Assembly (NCBI GenBank): GCA_947095585.1
Contig: OX352763.1
Location: 13,441,462 to 13,505,461 of the forward strand
Reading direction: 5' to 3'
Length of the DNA: 64,000 nt
Origin: Nephrocerus scutellatus
Taxonomy: Eukaryota; Arthropoda; Insecta; Diptera; Pipunculidae
Below are positions 25,931-37,581 of this stretch, in pieces (within the stretch, counting starts at the first letter, position 1; each line of letters starts with the position of its first letter). The notes under the pieces are model-generated. The model was not told the origin of the DNA and searched no databases. It saw only the letters and a program-made list of their open reading frames with translations. A program made the position numbers and the translations under genes.

Positions 25931-27299
25931 TTGCGGGAGGCCACAACCGGACCACGGTTGTAAAACCAAATACAATGAAGAAAAAAAGTTTTGAGAAACA
26001 GAGTAACACAGAGTAAGTTATTAACATCGCTTTTCTAATTTTACATTCAAGTTGTACAGAGAACAACAAGGATGACGAATATGTAATTGATTTTTTGTCA
26101 GAGAAGTGCCTCTCGATAAACCCTTTGAACTGAGGAAACTGAACCTGAGGAAAAAAGGTTAAAAATTTAAGTACGAACCCTTATACGAGTATTTACTTGT
26201 ACCCCGTACCTTTAGGGCTCCAAAAATGATGCCGGTTTTCTCGTCCTCGTTCGTATTCGCTATTGACCTCTTTTCCGCTTTAAAAGCCGAAAGTATGATC
26301 TTCTTGCAAAAAGGAAAAAAACCAACGCGCAAACTTTTAAAATACATTTAAAACTGAGAGAAAAAATTCTGATACACTTGCGCCCAGCAACCGTTTTTCA
26401 ACAACTCCCTAGGGTGCAACTCGTCACATTGTTTCACATACCTTCAGTATTTTCGCTGCCAACGGATAGCAAAATGGACCATAATCATATTATAATGTTC
26501 TTTCCTTTCACAGCACGAATTATCGGCTCATGTACACGTACTATTCGTGCAAGCTGATTTCGCATGCTGATGTTAAATATATAAATAATGCTGACAAAAT
26601 GTGCAGGCAATCTTTCCGTATATTCTCCAAAAACAAAAGCAACAATACCGAAAAATATCATTTTATTTCGATTTTTTTTTAATTCCATTTACGATGATGA
26701 TAATAACAATATCCTTGTGTGGAGAATAATTTCACAAACGATATTATCTCCTCGTATACGACGTTGGTAAAATTTGTCGTTTGTCGGTGTTGTATTTGGA
26801 TCAAATTGAATTTTCATGTCAAGACGATCCAAGTGATTTGCCCTGTTTTTGCAGTTTGTATGATTTTGTTAAGCTTCTTTATTCAGTCTGTCGTTCTTGC
26901 GAAATTATATCCCTTGGTGTTGGTATCAAACTACTTATTCCTACATGACTTCCTGTTACCGAATTTACATTTCAAATTTCTGGGCAAGACTGAGTAAATT
27001 TTCAACTTCTACTCTAGGAGTATGTTCATAGAGCAACTAAAAATTATCTACGTAACCTAGTGCACTCCTTTATCAGAATAAAGAAAGTAGACCAATGAAC
27101 AACATCCTGAAAAAAATTGAATTTAATTATTGTGATTGGATTTTTTCTTATTTCAACATTCTCGTATGGAAAATGAGAAAAAACTAACTAACAAGTAGTA
27201 AAAGAAGGTGTACACCTTGCATCTAAATAAAAGCGCGCCTAGAGCATATTTTTATTTTTGAAGTATTTATTAAAAGCCTTTCTGTATGCTTACATATTA
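25931..27299. other. AT-rich stretch, no gene recognised
   Basis: It holds only short chance frames. The plus-strand 26719-26997 frame is hydrophobic and lacks a recognisable domain. Confidence 0.4.
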
Positions 27300-27810
27300 C
27301 GTATACAGTGTGTTAAAGTAAGTTTCTTAAAAAATGTTTTTTTTTGTCGTGCGAAAGTTGGTTCCAAAGAATATCAAAGATGTCGTAAAACCCGTTCTTT
27401 CACGGATTATACGTATCTCGCGACACGTGTGACAATCTCAGAAACTAAGCTGTTTAACAAATTTCATCCCTGTAGGTTGTGTGAAAGTTGGTAAAAAAGG
27501 ACCTCACCTTCGAAAAAGCACCTTTAATCCATCATGCGCGCCACAGGCGACTCGCGACATGTGGGAACTCAGAAATGCCTTACAAGAGTAAACTGCTCAA
27601 AAAGTTTCAGCTCCCTAGGTCGTATAGAACTTGGTTAAAAAGGACCTCAAAGAAGTCGAAACAAATTTTTCAAACCGTCACACGCGCCACACACGATACG
27701 TGACACGCCTCATAATATAATAAATGCTATTTTGGACTTAGACACTCACAAAATTTCAGCTCTCTAGGTCGGGTGGAAGGTGGTTAAAAATTACCTCAAA
27801 GTAGTCGAAA
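27300..27810 (+). repeat. CACGCG family, about four tandem diverged units of 130-150 bp
   Basis: The phrase GTGAAAGTTGGT-AAAAAGGACCTC or its variant occurs near 27357, 27487, 27628 and 27778. Each follows a phrase like TTTCAGCTC-CTAGGTCGTGT. Each unit also carries a GC-rich block such as GCGCGCCACAGGCGACTCGCGACA or CACACGCGCCACACACGATA (first 20 bases given). Unit spacing is 130, 141 and 150 bp. The array suggests tandem amplification of one sub-repeat of the dispersed family. Confidence 0.75.
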
Positions 27811-27960
27811 ATACAGACAAAAAGTTTTTAAAAATTAGGGTTACAGCATTCAAACGTGGCCGAGAAAACATTTAAAACGATCCACGTAATTAAAGACAAG
27901 GATCTGATAAAAGGAGACCTTGATTGAAAATAAAACAAGGATACCGCAACTGATTTTAGT

Positions 27961-28040
27961 TGAAGAAAAATGCAATCGGCTGAAGCTTTTTTGCAAGTGT
28001 TTGGCTCTATTTCAAAGCGATCCAGAGGATTTTCATGACA
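27961..28040 (+). repeat. left copy of an imperfect direct repeat flanking a LINE
   Basis: The phrase AATGCAATCGGCTGAAGCTT continues into a stretch with GCAAGTGTTTGGCTCTAT. A matching stretch of about 65 bp (ACGCAATCGACTGAAGCTGT...) lies at 29217-29285. The CR1-like LINE fragment of 28.08-29.11 kb lies between them. Confidence 0.6.
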
Positions 28041-28079
28041 AATTTGTGACGACAAAAAAGAATTGGGTTCATCACTTAA

Positions 28080-29110
28080 CCTGATAAATTTTCAGCTCAT
28101 GATTTATCTTGAATCCAACGAAATCCTAAGTGACAGCCAGTACGGATTTCGTGGGCAACGTTCTACTGGTGATTTGATGATATATCTCACCGAACAGTGG
28201 AATCGGTCTTTGCATCAATTTGGTGAAAGTAAAGCAAGAAAGTTGCACTCGATATTTCCAAAGCAGTTGAAAAGAGTTTGCCATTAAGCTCTTTTGTCTA
28301 GAAGCTATGTTTTTGACCGCTCGATTCAAGTTGTTTTGGATAGTTTCAAGTCTAAAATACATCAGATAAATGCTGGCGTTCCCCAGGGCTCTGTTTTGTC
28401 TCCGACACTCTTGCTCATTTTAATTAATAATCTCTTATCTGTATGTTAAGCACGTTGAATTCTGAGAAAACAGTCGAGTAGAATTTAACGCTTCCAAAAC
28501 CCAATGCTGTCTCCTGTCGTCCAAGCGAAGCTTCGTTGGAGCGTCCACATATTTACCGTAGCCAAAATTGCTGCGAAATGTTTAGGTTTTCTAGCCCGTT
28601 GCAAGAAATATTTCACTCCCTCTGATCTGGTTACTATCTACAAGGCTTTTATTCGCACTGAACTTAAGTACAACTGTCATATCTGGTCTGGTTCGCCTTA
28701 AACTACCTTTCATCAGCTAGATAGAATACAAAATCGTGCGATAAAACTTATCGCTAACGAAAACATTGCGAAATCGATAGATTCGCGTTTCCTGCTTTTC
28801 ACTGTTTTATAGCTTCTTCCACTAGCGGTGCTCAAGTGAAATAGCCAGCTGCATGCTACCTCTTTTTGAATTCAACCGCAATACTCGTGGCGCTCTAAAT
28901 GCTCATCAGTTTACCCTCAAGCCTATCTTCGGACGTAGAGTTACGTTCCGCGATTTGTTCTTTAGCAGTACAACACGTATGTGGAATGCTCTGCCAAGCC
29001 CTGTCTTTCCACATAACTATGATCCACAGGCATTCAAAACACAAGCTCATAAACATCTCCTTTTTCTCCTCCTTATCCATAAGGTCCATGCTGTGCCAAG
29101 CATATAGCCG
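28080..29110 (+). mobile_element. CR1/Jockey-group LINE, RT domain to 3' end, decayed
   Basis: The plus strand reads YGFRGQRSTGDLMIYLTEQW (about 28140-28200), then a frame-shifted [20 protein letters not shown] (about 28350-28405). INNLLSV follows, and the YADD block is lost. Then come AKIAAKCLGFLARCKKYFT and YKAFIRTELKYNCHIWSGSP (28560-28700). The usual end of such ORF2s follows at 28860-29090, with IFGRRVTFRDLFF, MWNALPSPVFPHNYDPQAF and KHLLFL. Multiple frames and stops mean it is inactive. Related fragments lie at 11.2, 39.3, 40.4, 45.7, 54.2-57.4 and 63.5 kb. Confidence 0.85.
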
Positions 29111-29216
29111 AGCATTATAAGGGTGCTAACCTCTTAACGCGTGCGCGAATTATAAAAAAAAGTAAAATAGCTGACATCGTGAGCATCTCATCCTGATGAT
29201 TTCTATTGAACAAAAA

Positions 29217-29285
29217 CGCAATCGACTGAAGCTGTCTTGCGAGTGTTTGGATCTATATCAAACCGATCGAGAGGATGAGATAAGA
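29217..29285 (+). repeat. right copy of the imperfect direct repeat flanking a LINE
   Basis: This is the partner of the stretch at 27961-28040. The spacing and the LINE in between suggest either a duplicated host sequence around the insertion or that both are parts of one older mobile element. Confidence 0.6.
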
Positions 29286-29354
29286 TAAGACGAAGGAATG
29301 ATAACCATTGATTACCCTGCCACGAGTCAAACAATTAACTCAGATTACTAACTC

Positions 29355-29590
29355 GGTAACAGACGTAAATAAAACAAAACGTCCAGAAATTATAAGGAGA
29401 AAAGGTCTGTTTCATTGGGACAATGCACGCCCACCACGTCGTGCGAAATACATAGCTGTGTGTTTAATTTACTCCTAATTCCCTCGATATAGCTCCTTGT
29501 TACTTTTATCTGTCTCCTAAGAAACACTTGAAAGGACATTGCCATCTACCCTCGTATGCAACCATATTATTTCGTTCAATCTCGTTTTGT
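29355..29590 (+). mobile_element. mariner transposase relic
   Basis: The plus strand at 29370-29460 reads KTKRPEIIRRKGLFHWDNAR, resembling the KRPELVNRKGVVFHQDNARP block with the second catalytic Asp of mariner transposases. Further on, a frame with DIAPCYFYLSPKKHLKG (about 29490-29540) corresponds to the third Asp region (PDLAPCDFFLFP), with the last catalytic Asp altered to Tyr. No TIRs were located. It is a short dead fragment. Confidence 0.7.
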
Positions 29591-29599
29591 TTTTCCCGA

Positions 29600-31705
29600 T
29601 AGGAAAAACTTGTTATGAGTTTATTGTCCTGTAACAAATGTTAACAATTTCACTCCAACTCAATAGCACGCCCGCAGCTAAATCGGTTTTCCGGCTTACA
29701 GGTATTGTTATCAATTTCAACTGACATAACAAACAATGAATTCACAAAAACAAATAAAAATGTAATTGATGCGAAAATGTAGAATGCTGCGGAAAGTTGC
29801 GACACAAGTTTTGATTTGATTATTGTTACCCCTTTTGTTTAATTATTTCTAAATCACCTTCTGCTCCTCAGCTATGTATGTATGAATATGTGCTGATGAG
29901 AGCAGTATTTCTTTCCCCCATGCTAAGCAAAATTTGCAGCAACAAAAAAAATTCGCCATCGCCATTTTTTCAAATGATTTATAATTAATTCATTAATGAT
30001 TGCAATAAATTATTTGTAGCTTAAGCGACGACGATGCTGAGAAGCAAATTTGTTTTGTCGCAAAACTTCATTCGCTATAATTTATTAGAAATTAATATAA
30101 AATTAAAAATTAATATAAATTCTTATTTCGTAGACTAAAATGGTCGGAGCAGTTAACCGAAATAAGTTAGATATGCATAGATACTCGTAGATTTATTAAA
30201 TTCATGAGCGTTTTTCATATGAAATCAGATTAAGGGAGCTATTAAAAAAACAAACAAAAACAAACTTTAAAAGGAAAAAGGTTGAATTATGTAGATCTCT
30301 TTTTAAGTGAGTTAGTATTCGACTGAGAATACCAAGATCGCATGAGGAACTAGCTTAAAGACAGGTCGGCAGACAGTCTTTTTTGAAAGCATGGCTTAAA
30401 GAAGGGCGCTAAATTTTTAGGTATGTCAATTTTTATGACATCATCACTAAACTGATGGAGAGATATGTTGCGATTAGTCAGAGAGTCAATTGAGAAGGTA
30501 AAAGTTACTCTAAGAATGCCCTAATTACGACGATATTTTCTCCTGACAATTTGCAAGTTGAACGCCCATATTCTTTCTAAATTTTCTGTGAAAATTTAAA
30601 ATTAATTTCAAAACTGAAAAACAAATTGCGCACACTTTACAATCGTGGGCGGGAAAAATTACCACAATTTTCATCACAACCGCGATTCTTACTCCCACTT
30701 GGCACAATCGCAAAAATATTTTTATTTACCTGCACTAAAATGCTTAGAAAATTGTTTTTATATACATAACTGTGTATGACAACAAAAATAACGACTATCA
30801 TAAGCTTGTTTATTTCCTTAAGGATGTATTGATTTCTTAACGCTGTTGAACTTTTAGTATAGAAGAGGAGCTGTATCGTCTGTAAGTTGCCGGAAGCAAA
30901 GCATCAACAAGGGGTTCAGCATTAAAGGCAAAATAAGGTTAACATAGCTATGAAACTTGAGGCAAACTTTTCAAATTATTTCATTATTGACAATCATCAC
31001 TGCTCTCACAGAAATATGGTAAAAAAGAGGGATTACAACTATGGTCTGCAAAATCGTGCGTATTCGAAGAAAATTGAATTCCATGGAAAATTTTCAATAT
31101 AATTTTATTCTCTTTTCCGTTGACTATTTCACTTTGAAAGGCGCGCTCGGATCGCCTTATGGAATGGACAGGGATAATCTCATATAATACCATGAATAAA
31201 CTTTTCGGACTACGATACGGTACTTTTTAAGAATTCTCTTAGAGTATTTCGAATTTTAATAACCGGTGGAATTTCAGTTCAATAAACTTAGAAGGGATAC
31301 AATTTTTGCTTTGATGTATTTATAAATTTTAGTTATTTTCTATAAATCTGTATATAGAGAAGTGAAAATCTGTTGTTTAAATACACATTTTGGTTTTTAC
31401 GTTTATTATTTTACGTATTTTTAAGAAATAAATATTCTGGAACCTCTGTTTTTGGTTTGGTAGAGAATAACAATAGTTTCTGAGGAGATCATTACTAATT
31501 TTTGTCAGAACAAGTCGTACAAATCGTACAAATTTTAAAAAACAACGCTTGGGTATATAGGTATATAAAGGATTCGTAGACACGCTTATACAATTGGCTA
31601 TCTTAATGACCAGTTAAAAACCGCTCTAGCTAACAGGCGACATAATAAGAATGAATGCTGACAGAATTATTTTTTTATTTATTTTTACTCAGCGCTAATA
31701 CAATA
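29600..31705. other. AT-rich stretch, no gene recognised
   Basis: There are no coding signals. Positions 29980-30130 are dense in ATTAAT/TAATTA-type motifs, which could be homeodomain sites or simply AT richness. Confidence 0.4.
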
Positions 31706-31709
31706 AGAG

Positions 31710-31862
31710 AAATACCACCTGGCCAAGCTGGGCCAAGAAGATCCACCATTGGTAGCTCAATTAAAATAGTGGAGCGCGAGTTTAAGATAGTACAATCCTT
31801 CAACTATCTCGGATCAAATGCCGATAACGCGTACGGCTGCTTTAAGCCAACAAAGATTAGTT
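31710..31862 (+). mobile_element. RTE-like LINE, small internal fragment
   Basis: The plus-strand frame reads STIGSSIKIVEREFKIVQSF then NYLGS, matching the [20 protein letters not shown] region of the LINE at 55 kb. It is about 50 codons, with a deletion after NYLGS. Confidence 0.75.
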
Positions 31863-31865
31863 AGT

Positions 31866-34212
31866 CAGGTTAGTTGTAATCTTTAATCTGTATTGAAGCA
31901 AATAAAGAAATGTTTATAACAAATTATTGTAAAACCTTTTTAAAGCCTAATATTACATGAATACATAAGACATTTAAATTATTTATAATGAAACACCACT
32001 TTGAATAGTTGCGACGGTAAACGTTAAAGCATAGAAAGAAGTCGTCCACCTTCGTTGCCTTCTTAGCAGAATGTGCTTTTGACACGCTATCTAATTAAAA
32101 TCACTTTCCTTGACATTTTTTAAAATTCGTAAATGCAACAAAAAGTTCCTCTCATAGACCCCCACGAACGAACGACCACCACCATATGGTCAAAGTCCTT
32201 AATGACATTTTTAATTAATGCAAATGGAAAAATTAATTTGATTTTAATGCGTGTCACTTTCTGTTGCTTCACTGAAGTGGGTGTTTTCCACACGCTTCAC
32301 AAATGTATGCTCTTTTCCTTTAACTGGCATCGTATACCAACCGGTTGCGTTGTGAAATGATTTTCCAATTAATTAGACTTGAATTAAAATTGCAATGCAA
32401 AAATTAAAATAAAATAAAAACTGCAGGTAGCAAGAATTTCCTTTGATGATTCATTAATTAATTTTCGATTATTTGCATTGCATTTTAACTTGTCAATGTT
32501 GTGGGTCTTTTACTATGATAAGTTAAGTTGTCCGGTCTAATCGGCTTAACTTTTTACATCCTCTCTACTTTACTTGGTCAATCTCCTACTTAAATTTTCA
32601 TTTTTTTCACTTAAATTTCCTGGGTAATTCCTTATCACTTTTGCCTCCTCCTCTGTTGAGTGGCTAATTACCAGTAATAGGATTCTAGATTTAATTTCCG
32701 TCAAATCAAGAATTGAATTCACTCGGACTGTTATATTTATAGGAATTTTGTGGAAATCAAGGAAGATGATTATTTCCGCTAACACTATGAATAAGTGTTT
32801 ATTTCGTTTGCAAAATGGTACTCGGGAGCAATCCAATTAAGTGGTGAACTACAAAAGGACACTTCCTCCTTGCATGGATTCTAGTTCTCGTTTTTCCTAA
32901 GATGCGATGTTGTGTTTCGTCGCATCATAAATGAAACACAACGACTGCAATAAAAGAAACTTTCAATGTTGACACAGATTGTGCAGATTGTATGCAGCAT
33001 TAGATGTTTTCCGAGGAAACAATTTGAGTGCTTTTGTTAGTATGTACTTGCAGTTTTGGTAGGTTTATATAAAATACTGCAACATATTCTTTAAAATGCA
33101 CTTTCAGCACCAATTAAGCAGATCAAAGAGCAATACAATAACTTGGTTTTTGATTTTATAATCAAAAGTGGTAATACACAGGGAAACGTGTTCGCTGTAC
33201 ATATTTAATGCTTTTTGTTTCGCAAACAATGCAAAAAAACTCATAAATTAGAATATATACATTGATTCTTTGGATAAAGCATTCGAGCATCTGCGTCACC
33301 TATCTCCATCTCCAGTAATGTCAAAATCAAGGAAAAGACCTTAACCAGCTCATATCCTAACAATGTCTCGTACTTAACAAAAGTAACCTTATTCCAAAAA
33401 CACGAAAACACTTGTCCTTCTATTAGCATTGTGTATATAGAAAAATTCAATCCAAACAGTGAATAAATCTTTCAATTGTCCCTCTAATATTTAATCGACA
33501 TGGTAGTTCTTCTCCCGAGATGGTGTCGGTTTCAATTCGATTCAGTACGACATGATATTCAAAGGTAAAATTCAGAATAATTAATCTTTGTCATGTTGAT
33601 GTGCCGTTTGGTTGTCTTCTGTCTATCAATTATTCAGTTGGTAATGGCAAGTACCCAAAAAATTAATTATACATACATAGTATGAGTCGATTAAAACAGC
33701 AAAAAGGAAACAGACGGCTTCTGCAGAACTTAGTAGAAATGAATGTTAACATTTCTGTCAACAAACAACAAGTCTCCGTCGGACAGTCGAAATAAAAATA
33801 ATCTTTCTCGATTTATCTCTAATGTGAGCTCGGCTGACTGGCACTGAATGCAAGTGCGATGCCGCTGCAATTCATTATTGATTCATTATCCTGCTTTAAC
33901 AAATATTATTTAATTCTCACCCTAAATGCGGTACGTGACTGTGTACACCTTCTTTTTGAGAACTAAAATGTAGAAGTGTATAAAGTCACACACTTCAATG
34001 ATTTCTAGAATGTATTTTACTTAAAGAAGAAAGAACAAATTTCCCTAATGATTTTCAAATAACTTCCCAGATTGTAATGCAATGCAAAATGTTGCCTTAT
34101 TAAACAAACAATAAGCTGTATATTAAAAATTGAAGCTGAAATTAAAAGCAAGACTAGAAATCAACTACGTTGCACTGTTTCCATTGTGGCTAACATTATT
34201 CTTAAGATATAG
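31866..34212. other. AT-rich stretch, no gene recognised
   Basis: No exon, RNA gene or named repeat is visible. Blocks such as 32190-32235 and 32445-32490 contain ATTAATTAATT and ATTTGCATTGCAT motifs. These could be conserved regulatory DNA, but this cannot be judged from one sequence. Confidence 0.35.
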
Positions 34213-34214
34213 TA

Positions 34215-35467
34215 AAAGGTTTTTCAATAGGGGCATAACAATTTTGTATTTAAATACAAACGGACCCGTAAACTTTTTTTATGATCTGTCAATATCAAAA
34301 CGTCAGTCAAGCCTTACATTTTTATCATGGTGAAGTCCACGGACGAGCAACGTTTGGAAGTTATTAAAAATTACTTCTGAAATTCTTAGTCGGGGATCGC
34401 AACTTTAAGAGCGCTTACTCCAATTTTAGGTCGTAATAATCGTACCACCAAACAGGCTGAACGTGCTATTGTGAAATAATTCGAGTCAACTGTGCCAGTG
34501 AGATAACGAACCGGTCGAAGAACCGCAAATATTGTAGCCGTAAGTGCTTCAGTTCAAAATGAGCAAAATCAGTCAGTTCCACGCCGTTAACAGGAATTGG
34601 GAATCTATAAGTCCACATTGTGGCGAATTTTGTGTAAAGATCTTGCCCTACTCCCTTGCAAGATCAAATTACCTCAAGAACTAAAGCCTTTTGATCATAT
34701 CATATGAAGTGTCGAAACTTCTTCGATTGGGCTCTGCAGAAATTTGAAGAAAACCCTGAAATTCATCGAAAAATCATCTTGAACGATGATTTGGTTTAAT
34801 GGCTTTGTCAATAAGCAAAATATGCGTTATTGGACAGCAACAAACCGACATTGGCTTCAAGAGACTTCCTCATTGCTACAAAAAGTAGCAATGTGATGTG
34901 GATTTCTGTAACTGGGTCGCGTTTTTTCTTCGATGAAAATGATCGCCATGTTACAGTCAATGCGCGATGAAGTTCGCTATCGTGCCATGTTGGAAGACTA
35001 TTTTTGGCCATAATTGGATGGACTTGACATCACTGATAAGTGGTTCCAACAAGATGGTGTCACATGCCATACAGCTAGTCAAAAAATTGATTTATTAAAG
35101 GGGAAGTTCGGTAATCTCGTGTAATCTCGAGAAATGGTCCGCTCGAATGGCCAGCCTCGCCCATACGATTTAACGCCGTTGGATTTCTTTTTATGTGGTT
35201 ACGTTAAGTCTTTGGTCAACAAGCCAACAACGTTAGAGGAGCTCGGGAACAATATTGAACTCGAAATAGCTAACGTTCGGGCCGATATGTGTGGAAGAGT
35301 GGTGGAACATTGGCTTCAAAGAATCGATCGCTGCAAACGTGCTCACGGTCGTTATATGAACGAGATCGAATTGTATACTACACCGGGAATAAATTTCTGC
35401 CCGATATCTCAGTTATTCTGTGTTTTATTTAAATACAAAATTGTTATCACCTTATTGAAAAACCCTT
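34215..35467 (+). mobile_element. mariner-superfamily transposon with long TIRs, decayed transposase
   Basis: The left end (AAAGGTTTTTCAATAGGGGC) and the complement of the right end (AAAGGGTTTTTCAATAAGGT) continue into a shared ACAATTTTGTATTTAAATA. This gives imperfect inverted repeats of about 45 bp, flanked by TA at 34213-34214 and 35468-35469. The transposase starts at 34328 (MVKSTDEQRLEVIKN) and continues through LRALTPILGRNN with stops. Recognisable later parts are FNGFVNKQNMRYW (about 34795-34835), KWFQQDGVTCHTAS (about 35040) and YDLTPLDFFLCGYVKSLVN (about 35160-35215). It ends with WLQRIDRCKRAHGRYMNEIE. The catalytic DG and LTPLD residues persist, but in-frame stops and frameshifts make it inactive. 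It matches the relic at 3.6 kb. Confidence 0.9.
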
Positions 35468-35637
35468 TACAAAAGGTTAGTTTAACTTCCTCATTCATTC
35501 ATTCTCATTCACTGTGTGGAATGAGAGAATCCGTTCTTTAGGCACCACACAGACGTACAAAATTATTGTAAACTCCAGAAAACTCTAACCTTCTTTTAAA
35601 GTTTATTTTGAATTGATATTGGAGATTGCAAAGGCTT

Positions 35638-35928
35638 GTGGGCGCCGTGGGTTTGTGGATAAGAGCATGGCTTCTGAGCAGGGGGTTCGTGGTTCAAATC
35701 CCAGTAACACCAGAAGTGTTTCACGGTGTCCCACCTCTCCCGAAAGTCTGAGAAGCGCCCGCGAATTATAACTTGTCACGGAAAGCTTCTCAATTCGCCG
35801 TTCGGGTCCAGCATTAAATTGTAGGTCCCTCCATTTGTGTGCAAAAATATACATGCTCAACACAAATGGCTGCGAGAAGCTAGGCCTTGGACTGCAATGG
35901 TCTGTCGCGCCGAATATTATTATTATTA
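35638..35928 (+). mobile_element. tRNA-derived SINE, full-length copy
   Basis: The 5' part resembles a tRNA gene with internal pol III promoter boxes: an A-box-like TGGGTTTGTGG at 35648-35658 and a perfect-consensus B box GGTTCAAATCC at 35691-35701. These boxes are about 42 bp apart, close to a real tRNA. A family-specific body of about 210 bp follows, ending GGTCTGTCGCGCC and then a short (ATT)n tail at 35914-35928. Truncated copies with the same body lie at 37582-37767 and 49272-49347. I see no clear target-site duplication. The tRNA part is not a functional tRNA (poor acceptor pairing). Confidence 0.8.
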
Positions 35929-36154
35929 AAGGGCTAGTGCACAGAAAATAAACCTTATGTTTCTTGATTTCTCAGAGATTCTAGTTCCTCGAAATACCAT
36001 AAAATTGGAACATACGATTATCGATCAAAAACTACCCGGGTGTTTTTAGTCTAATCATCCTTTTTTTTGTTGTTGTGTTGGCACACTTGTCACTGATATA
36101 TCTTTACATTGGTAGCTATATTATTTATTTTTTTTATTGTTGGATGTCCAAAAA

Positions 36155-36180
36155 AAATTATACCTGTTTTGGTATAATTT
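36155..36180. repeat. perfect hairpin, 10-bp arms and 6-nt loop
   Basis: AAATTATACC (36155-36164), loop TGTTTT, and GGTATAATTT (36171-36180) are perfect inverted repeats. GGATGTCC/GGATGTC flanks them on both sides. It may be the centre of a palindromic foldback element or chance. No longer inverted repeat was found. Confidence 0.7.
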
Positions 36181-36873
36181 GGATGTCAAAATATTTTGAT
36201 TTTACTTGAACCGTTGGAACAACATAAAAATGAAGTTAACAACATGCTTAAAAATATCACAAATATGGCATGTTGGAAACCAGTTATACAACAATGTTCG
36301 CATGCTCTCATTTGACAGTTGAACTATTTTCAAATGTCCCAAGTCACGCATTTCTTGGCTAGAGCGGTTCTTGGTTAGAGAGGCAAAGGAACAGTTTTTC
36401 AGCAACTTCTAAAGGCACGTGTACGAAAAAACTTTTTCATTTTCTGAAGCTACGTCCAATAACAATTTACTTAATTAACTTGAAAATTCTTATTGTTTTT
36501 TTTTTGTATATTAAAAAAAGAATTGTAGTTGTGAGCAGGTAAATGTACCACATCACGAAAATACTCGTACCAAGGGCAAGTGGTTTGTTCTGTATCGTCG
36601 TTTTTGTCATCGGCGCATCAGTGGTGTGCGGGAAGGACAAAATTTGCATACATTTGAATTTGCTACTTCAATATACCAACTAGGACATGAATAGAAATCA
36701 AGATTATTGATTAGAAATTCTATTATAATGAATGGAATACATTGTTGTGATAAGAGATGTTTAGATATGGAGGCGTATGTGAAATATCTACCTTATGTAT
36801 ATCGAAGAAAATCAATATGAAATACATTTTTTTTAATAAAGAAAACATTGCATAAAAACATCAAATGTAAATA

Positions 36874-37560
36874 ATATTGTATGCTAGCTGAAGTGCCCGA
36901 CGTTGCCCAATGCCCCGTGACCCACGCTATCGCCCTATCAGTCCCCATCACCCTCTCCACGCCTTATCCCAAACGCCATCCATCAGATAACCCCACCGTC
37001 CATTTCCTATCCACCATCCAATTCACCACCACCTCCCTAACGTTCACAACCTCTTTGACCACCCACCACACGAACTATCTATCTATAACGATAGCCATCT
37101 ACACATTGAACCACCGACCATTTCCTCCCCTCCGACCCACTCCAATCAAAATAAATTGTTATCAAAATCGGTGCAGTACATCTTGAGTTTATTGCCTACG
37201 TAGATAAACGTCTCTTTTGTATAATATAGATACGTGGTGACCATTTTTACGAAAGGAAAATAAATAAATAAAATGAAACAATTAAACGTAAAAAAAACTT
37301 CATTTTTTGGGTACGAACTTTTACGTATTTATCGACACACACCACACGCATCGCACGCGTCACAGGCACAAAATTTGAGCTCTATACTTTTAAAAGTTGG
37401 TTAAGAAGAACTTAAAATAAGTCGAAAACCACATGTGACACGCGTCACACGTAGGATCTCAGAGACGCCCTATAACTTTACTTATAAGATTTAAACTCTC
37501 TAATGTGTTGAAGGTGGTAAAAAAAAGGATGGGGATTATTTTAATGACCAACCTATTTTG
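36874..37560 (+). repeat. CACGCG family copy with TGCTAGCTGAAGTGCCCGAC start
   Basis: It opens with TGCTAGCTGAAGTGCCCGAC and a C-rich, G-poor tract (36900-37140) of ACC/CCA triplets. ATCAAAATCGGTGCAGTA follows (about 37160). The usual GC blocks come next: CACACACCACACGCATCGCA (about 37335) and a TTTGAGCTCTATA..GTTGGTTAAGAAG phrase. The opening resembles a class of dispersed elements beginning ACTAGCTGA-CCCGGCG, also seen at 44.4 kb. A plus-strand open frame at 36881-37186 only reflects the CCA-rich composition and is not supported as protein. Confidence 0.55.
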
Positions 37561-37581
37561 CTGAAAAACACAAAAATCATT

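Noticed and set aside
35638..35710. a tRNA gene
   Set aside because: The A and B boxes are there, but acceptor and anticodon stems do not pair properly, and the body and tail make it a SINE head.
36881..37186. 101-codon open frame, Thr/Pro-rich
   Set aside because: The frame is open because the strand is a C-rich, G-poor tract within a repeat. There is no domain or splice context.
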